From contig NZ_JAAIVI010000017.1 in the NCBI RefSeq assembly GCF_011008905.1, positions 248,001 to 312,000 of the forward strand: a stretch of 64,000 nucleotides of DNA. The letters are read 5' to 3'. The notes beneath the pieces are model-generated. The model had not been told where the DNA came from. It did no database searches and saw only the letters and a program-made list of their open reading frames with translations. Shown here piece after piece: positions 60,731 to 64,000 of this stretch. Positions within the stretch are counted from its first letter, which is position 1, and each line of letters begins with the position of its first letter. The translations under genes and the position numbers were made by a program. This stretch comes from Wenzhouxiangella sp. XN201 (lineage in GTDB: Bacteria; Pseudomonadota; Gammaproteobacteria; Xanthomonadales; Wenzhouxiangellaceae).

Positions 60731-61239
60731 GGCTGAAGCTCCCGCACATGCTCCCGCATCCAATCGGCCAAGTGTCGCGCGATATCGGCAACCGCCGCCA
60801 TCTCGTGGCCGTCGGGCAGGTTGCGCGCCCAGATTTCCGGCGACGGGGCGGTCACGCGATTGCTGCCGCGGCTGGCGTCATTGAGTTCGATGGTGACCGG
60901 GTCGGCATCGGTGACCACGGCATGCTCCAGGGTCCCCTGCCGACTCTCCAATTCCACTAGGCTTCGAGCATCGACCCCCGCAATCGGTGCGGCCAGATTG
61001 AGCAAAGCCTCACGTTCGGCCGAGCTGACTTGCCAGCGGTAATCTCCGGCCTGTGGACTGTAGAAGGGGAAATGCAGCTCGACGAAATCGTCATCGAACA
61101 ACACCAGACGGAAGGTATTGTCTTCGTGGGCTACCTGGGCGTGGGTGCGTTCGTAAATGAGCAGGGGTTGGGACGCGAGGGCTGGCAGCGCGAAGACTGC
61201 GAGCATGATGGCGGCTATCAAGTGCAAGGGCCTGACCAT
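60727..61239 (-). CDS. Secreted protein of unknown function coupled to the metzincin
   Basis: This 170-aa protein has a signal peptide (about 1-22, ALPALAS) and a soluble domain, with no recognised family. It has a perfect GGAGGTGA ribosome site and overlaps the protease gene by 4 nt downstream. It may be an inhibitor, chaperone or propeptide-like partner of the protease; nothing in the sequence decides this. Cysteines are absent from the mature part. Confidence 0.8.
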   Translation of the reverse strand: MVRPLHLIAAIMLAVFALPALASQPLLIYERTHAQVAHEDNTFRLVLFDDDFVELHFPFYSPQAGDYRWQVSSAEREALLNLAAPIAGVDARSLVELESRQGTLEHAVVTDADPVTIELNDASRGSNRVTAPSPEIWARNLPDGHEMAAVADIARHLADWMREHVRELQP

Positions 61240-61385
61240 GGGTCACCTCCCCAAGTGGTGCGGCGCCGAGTGGCGGGGCTGTCGAGTCTAGCACCGTCCT
61301 TCAAGGTCGTCGAATGGCTGCCCACCCGCGTCGGCGGGTTTCTGCTAACTTGTAGCCAGTCCCCAGTCGGCTGCACTCTGGCCTG

Positions 61386-62501
61386 ATGCCTGAAGCCCCA
61401 AGAATCGATCGTGATCCCGACCAGCCCGAGCGGCTCGTTGCGAGCGGCGCGTGGTGGCTGGATGCGGCGCCGGATCTTGATCAACTGGTGCATCGGCTCG
61501 ACGGCAGCGCCGAAGTGCTGGACGCGAGCGAAATAGAACGTCTGGACGCGGCCGGAGCACTGCTGCTGCTCAGGATTGCCGAGCGCGTGGCCATCGATCA
61601 TGCGGCAATCAATCTCCAGCCCGAGCACCAGGCCCTTTTCGACGTGGTGGCCGGCGCCATGCGCTCCGAATCTGAGGATCAGGAGGCGCCACTGCCGCCG
61701 TTGTGGCAGGAATGGCTGGGCGATATCGGGCGGGCGATGACGGGTGCGGGTGGCAACCTGCGCCTGATGGTGGGCTTTCTCGGATTGGCGCTGGCACGTT
61801 TTTTTGCCACCGTTCTGCGACCGGCCGAATGGCGGGTCACTGCCACTGTGCATCACATGCAGCAGACCGGGCTGAATGCGCTGCCGCTGGCCGCCTTGCT
61901 GAGCTTCCTGGTCGGTGCAGTGGTGGCGTATCTCGGAGCGACCGTGCTCAGGGATTTCGGCGCCGTGCTGTTCGTGGTCGATCTGATTACCTATTCCTTC
62001 CTGCGCGAATTCGGCGTATTGCTGACCGCCATTCTTCTGGCCGGCCGCACGGCCAGTGCGTTTACCGCTCAGATCGGCACCATGAAGTCGCGCGAGGAAA
62101 TCGACGCCATGCGGACGCTCGGCCTGGATCCGATCGTGGTGCTGGTGCTGCCGCGACTACTGGCCCTGATCGTCATGCTGCCCATCCTGGCGCTGCTGGC
62201 CACGGCAGCGGGGTTTCTCGGTGGCCTGGCGGTTTGTGTGCTGGCCCTCGACATCGAGCCGAGCATGTTCCTCCACCGCATGCAGGAGATGGTTGAACTG
62301 CGGCACTATCTGGTCGGACTGGCGAAGGCGCCGTTGTTTGCCGCCACGATCGCGCTGATCGGCTGCCTCGAGGGCTTCAAGGTTGCCGGTACAGCGCAGT
62401 CGGTGGGTGAGCGCACCACATCAGCGGTCGTACAGAGCATCACCTGGGTGATCGTCATCGACGCCCTGGCGGCCGTGTTCTTTATGGAGTTGGGCTGGTG
62501 A
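61386..62501 (+). CDS. mlaE: MlaE-type permease with fused N-terminal STAS (MlaB-like) domain
   Basis: MlaE is the membrane part of the ABC transporter that moves phospholipids between the outer and inner membranes. The 371-aa protein is longer than E. coli MlaE (260 aa). The first 115 residues look like a STAS domain (VLDASEIERLDAAGALLLLR), as in MlaB. The MlaE region follows with TGLNALPLAALLSFLVGAVV, REFGVLLTAILLAGRTASAF, TAQIGTMKSREEIDAMRTLG and LPRLLALIVMLPILALLATA. It overlaps mlaF by 4 nt. Confidence 0.93.
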   Translation: MPEAPRIDRDPDQPERLVASGAWWLDAAPDLDQLVHRLDGSAEVLDASEIERLDAAGALLLLRIAERVAIDHAAINLQPEHQALFDVVAGAMRSESEDQEAPLPPLWQEWLGDIGRAMTGAGGNLRLMVGFLGLALARFFATVLRPAEWRVTATVHHMQQTGLNALPLAALLSFLVGAVVAYLGATVLRDFGAVLFVVDLITYSFLREFGVLLTAILLAGRTASAFTAQIGTMKSREEIDAMRTLGLDPIVVLVLPRLLALIVMLPILALLATAAGFLGGLAVCVLALDIEPSMFLHRMQEMVELRHYLVGLAKAPLFAATIALIGCLEGFKVAGTAQSVGERTTSAVVQSITWVIVIDALAAVFFMELGW

Positions 62502-63325
62502 GCGCGGTACATCGACAGGGTGAGCCGGTGATTGCCGTGCGCGGCCTGGTCAATCGCTTCGGCACGCATACGGTTCACCAGGGCCTGGACCTTGACGTCA
62601 ACCGCGGAGAAATCCTCGGTGTGGTCGGCGGATCGGGCAGCGGCAAGTCGGTATTGATGCGTGCCATCCTGGGACTCCGTGCGGCGCAGGCCGGCACGAT
62701 CGAGGTATTGGGCCAGCGCATCGATCCGGCACGTGAAACCCGGCGCCTGCTGCGGCGTCGTACCGGGGTGCTGTTCCAGGACGGTGCATTGTTCTCATCG
62801 CTGACGGTGCGAGAGAACGTGGAGGTGCCGCTGAGTACGCATTTTCCGGAGCTGTCGGCCGAACTGCGCCTCGCGCTGGCCCGGCTGAAGATCCGACTGG
62901 TCGGGCTGCCGCTATCGGCCTGTTCGAAGTTTCCCTCGGAGCTATCCGGCGGCATGCGCAAGCGTGCCGGCCTGGCCCGGGCGCTGGCACTCGATCCGGA
63001 GTTGCTTTTTCTCGACGAGCCCACCGCCGGCCTGGATCCGATCGGTGCGGCTGCTTTCGACGAGTTGCTGCGCACCCTGACCGATGCACTCGGCCTGACG
63101 GTATTCCTGATCACGCACGATCTTGATACGCTCTATGCCATCTGCGACCGCATCGCCGTGATTGGTGAGCAACGCATCCTGGTCAGTGGCACGCTGGCGG
63201 AGGTGGCCGCTTTCGACCATCCCTGGGTGCAGGACTATTTTCACGGACCGCGGGCGCGCCAGGCCGGTGCGGCACACACAAGCGAGAGACGCCAAAAATG
63301 GAACCACGGGCCAACCACGTCCTGA
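62498..63325 (+). CDS. mlaF: MlaF-type ABC ATPase for lipid transport
   Basis: This 275-aa ATPase powers MlaE. It has the Walker A GGSGSGKSVLMRAI, Q-loop GVLFQDGALFSSLTV, signature LSGGMRKRAGLARALA, Walker B LLFLDEPTAGLDP and the H-loop LITHDLDTLY. The GTG start overlaps the mlaE stop (GTGA). The last 28 nt overlap mlaD. The C-terminal tail is basic. Confidence 0.95.
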   Translation: MSAVHRQGEPVIAVRGLVNRFGTHTVHQGLDLDVNRGEILGVVGGSGSGKSVLMRAILGLRAAQAGTIEVLGQRIDPARETRRLLRRRTGVLFQDGALFSSLTVRENVEVPLSTHFPELSAELRLALARLKIRLVGLPLSACSKFPSELSGGMRKRAGLARALALDPELLFLDEPTAGLDPIGAAAFDELLRTLTDALGLTVFLITHDLDTLYAICDRIAVIGEQRILVSGTLAEVAAFDHPWVQDYFHGPRARQAGAAHTSERRQKWNHGPTTS

Positions 63326-64000
63326 TCGGGGCCTTCACGCTGCTCGGCGCGATCCTGCTCGTGTTCGGCGGCCTGTGGTCGGCCCGCTGGGCCAGCGACC
63401 AGGCCTGGCAGCAGATCGAGGTCCATTTCCTGCAGCCGGTCAGCGGGCTGAGTGACGGCTCGGTGGTGCAGTACAACGGCATCAACATGGGCAGCGTGCG
63501 TGACCTGAACCTGTCGCCCGATGATCCGGGCCGCGTCATCGCCGTGATCCGGATTCAGGCCGAAGCGCCGTTGCGTGAGGACACCACGGCTCGCCTTTCG
63601 GTTTCCGGCCTGACCGGTGTTTCGACCATTCAGCTTCGGGGTGGCAGCGCCGACAGTCCGCCACTGAAAGCCGAGGCGGGACAGGACGTGCCAATCATCA
63701 TCGCCGAGGAGTCGGGCCTGCAGCGTCTGATCGAGACTTCCGAGGATATTGCCAGCACGGCCAGCCAGGTGATGCTGCGCTTGCTGGAGTTCCTCAGCGA
63801 GGAAAACGCCGAGCGAGTCAGTACCACGCTCGACAACATCGATCGATTCACGCAGGTGCTGGGCGGCGAAGGCGAGCGCATCGGCGAGATCGTGGCCAAC
63901 CTGCACCGTGGCAGCCAGGACCTGGTGCCGCTCATGGCGGACCTGCGCCGGGTTGTGACCGACATCGCCGACGCGTTCGAGCAGCTCGAGCCGAGCCTGG
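63298..64000 (+). CDS. mlaD: MlaD-type lipid-binding protein (MCE domain), 3' end off the window
   Basis: MlaD is anchored in the inner membrane and forms the periplasmic ring for lipid transfer. The visible 234 residues show an N-terminal membrane anchor (about 8-28), an MCE domain (about 38-115, VHFLQPVSGLSDGSVVQYNG, LSVSGLTGVSTIQLRGGS), and a long helical region after it. It starts inside the mlaF 3' end (ATG at 63298). The gene continues past 64000. It is longer than E. coli MlaD (183 aa), more like the MCE proteins with a helical tail. Confidence 0.92.
   Translation, partial: MEPRANHVLIGAFTLLGAILLVFGGLWSARWASDQAWQQIEVHFLQPVSGLSDGSVVQYNGINMGSVRDLNLSPDDPGRVIAVIRIQAEAPLREDTTARLSVSGLTGVSTIQLRGGSADSPPLKAEAGQDVPIIIAEESGLQRLIETSEDIASTASQVMLRLLEFLSEENAERVSTTLDNIDRFTQVLGGEGERIGEIVANLHRGSQDLVPLMADLRRVVTDIADAFEQLEPSL

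Overview
The window is about 64 kb of GC-rich bacterial chromosome from a gammaproteobacterium. The strongest clue is gene order: pyrB, ruvX, yqgE, tonB, gshB, pilG, pilI, pilJ, chpA and chpC follow the Pseudomonas aeruginosa PA0402-PA0415 block, with pyrR, pilH, pilK and chpB missing. The metK-ahcY-metF cluster, SufT, ZapE, UbiK and a B12-riboswitch BtuB also fit. A Xanthomonadales or Wenzhouxiangella-like, marine or haloalkaline lineage is my inference. I see no prophage, integrase, transposase gene or CRISPR array.

Layout. 1-6000: groES (partial, with a heat-shock promoter), then cutA-dsbD-tlpA, then aroQ-accB-accC. 6100-15430 (minus strand): the Pil-Chp chemotaxis-like system for type IV pili (PilG, PilI, PilJ, ChpA, ChpC). 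15600-19370: gshB-tonB and yqgE-ruvX-pyrB, each overlapping its neighbour by a few bases. 19371-19979: a gene-free palindromic element. 20000-25860: ubiK, a PII protein, a lipoprotein M1 peptidase, SufT, and a btuB receptor behind a cobalamin riboswitch. 25860-33500: a fatty-acid oxidation unit (hydrolase-fadE) divergent from a TetR regulator, then zapE, a second hydrolase, acpH and cytochrome c5. 33600-39420: a GGDEF-EAL protein, tRNA-Arg(CCG), queC, an SLC13-type carrier and a Rieske protein. 39450-46780 (minus): a ten-gene Mrp/Mbh-like cation antiporter operon with three antiporter-type subunits. 46850-52400: cardiolipin synthase and the SAM cycle genes metK, ahcY and metF. 52370-61240: AlaX, an isoaspartyl peptidase, MAPEG, Nudix, a beta-propeller-like protein, an exonuclease-HNH pair, a DegQ protease, and a secreted metzincin with a secreted partner. 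61386-64000: the start of an Mla lipid-transport operon.

The genes are mostly housekeeping and envelope functions. The most unusual features are three. The antiporter operon has Mbh-like order, lacks full-length MrpA and carries three NuoL/M/N-type subunits plus a small extra membrane protein. At least seven intergenic hairpins have arms that are short tandem repeats of different unit length and sequence. The 19.4-20.0 kb element has ends that form two hairpins each, with stem differences that keep base pairing. Several genes also appear to have unusual translation starts: leaderless yqgE and hydrolase, metK and metF without a Shine-Dalgarno site, and a possible AUC start in the antiporter operon.
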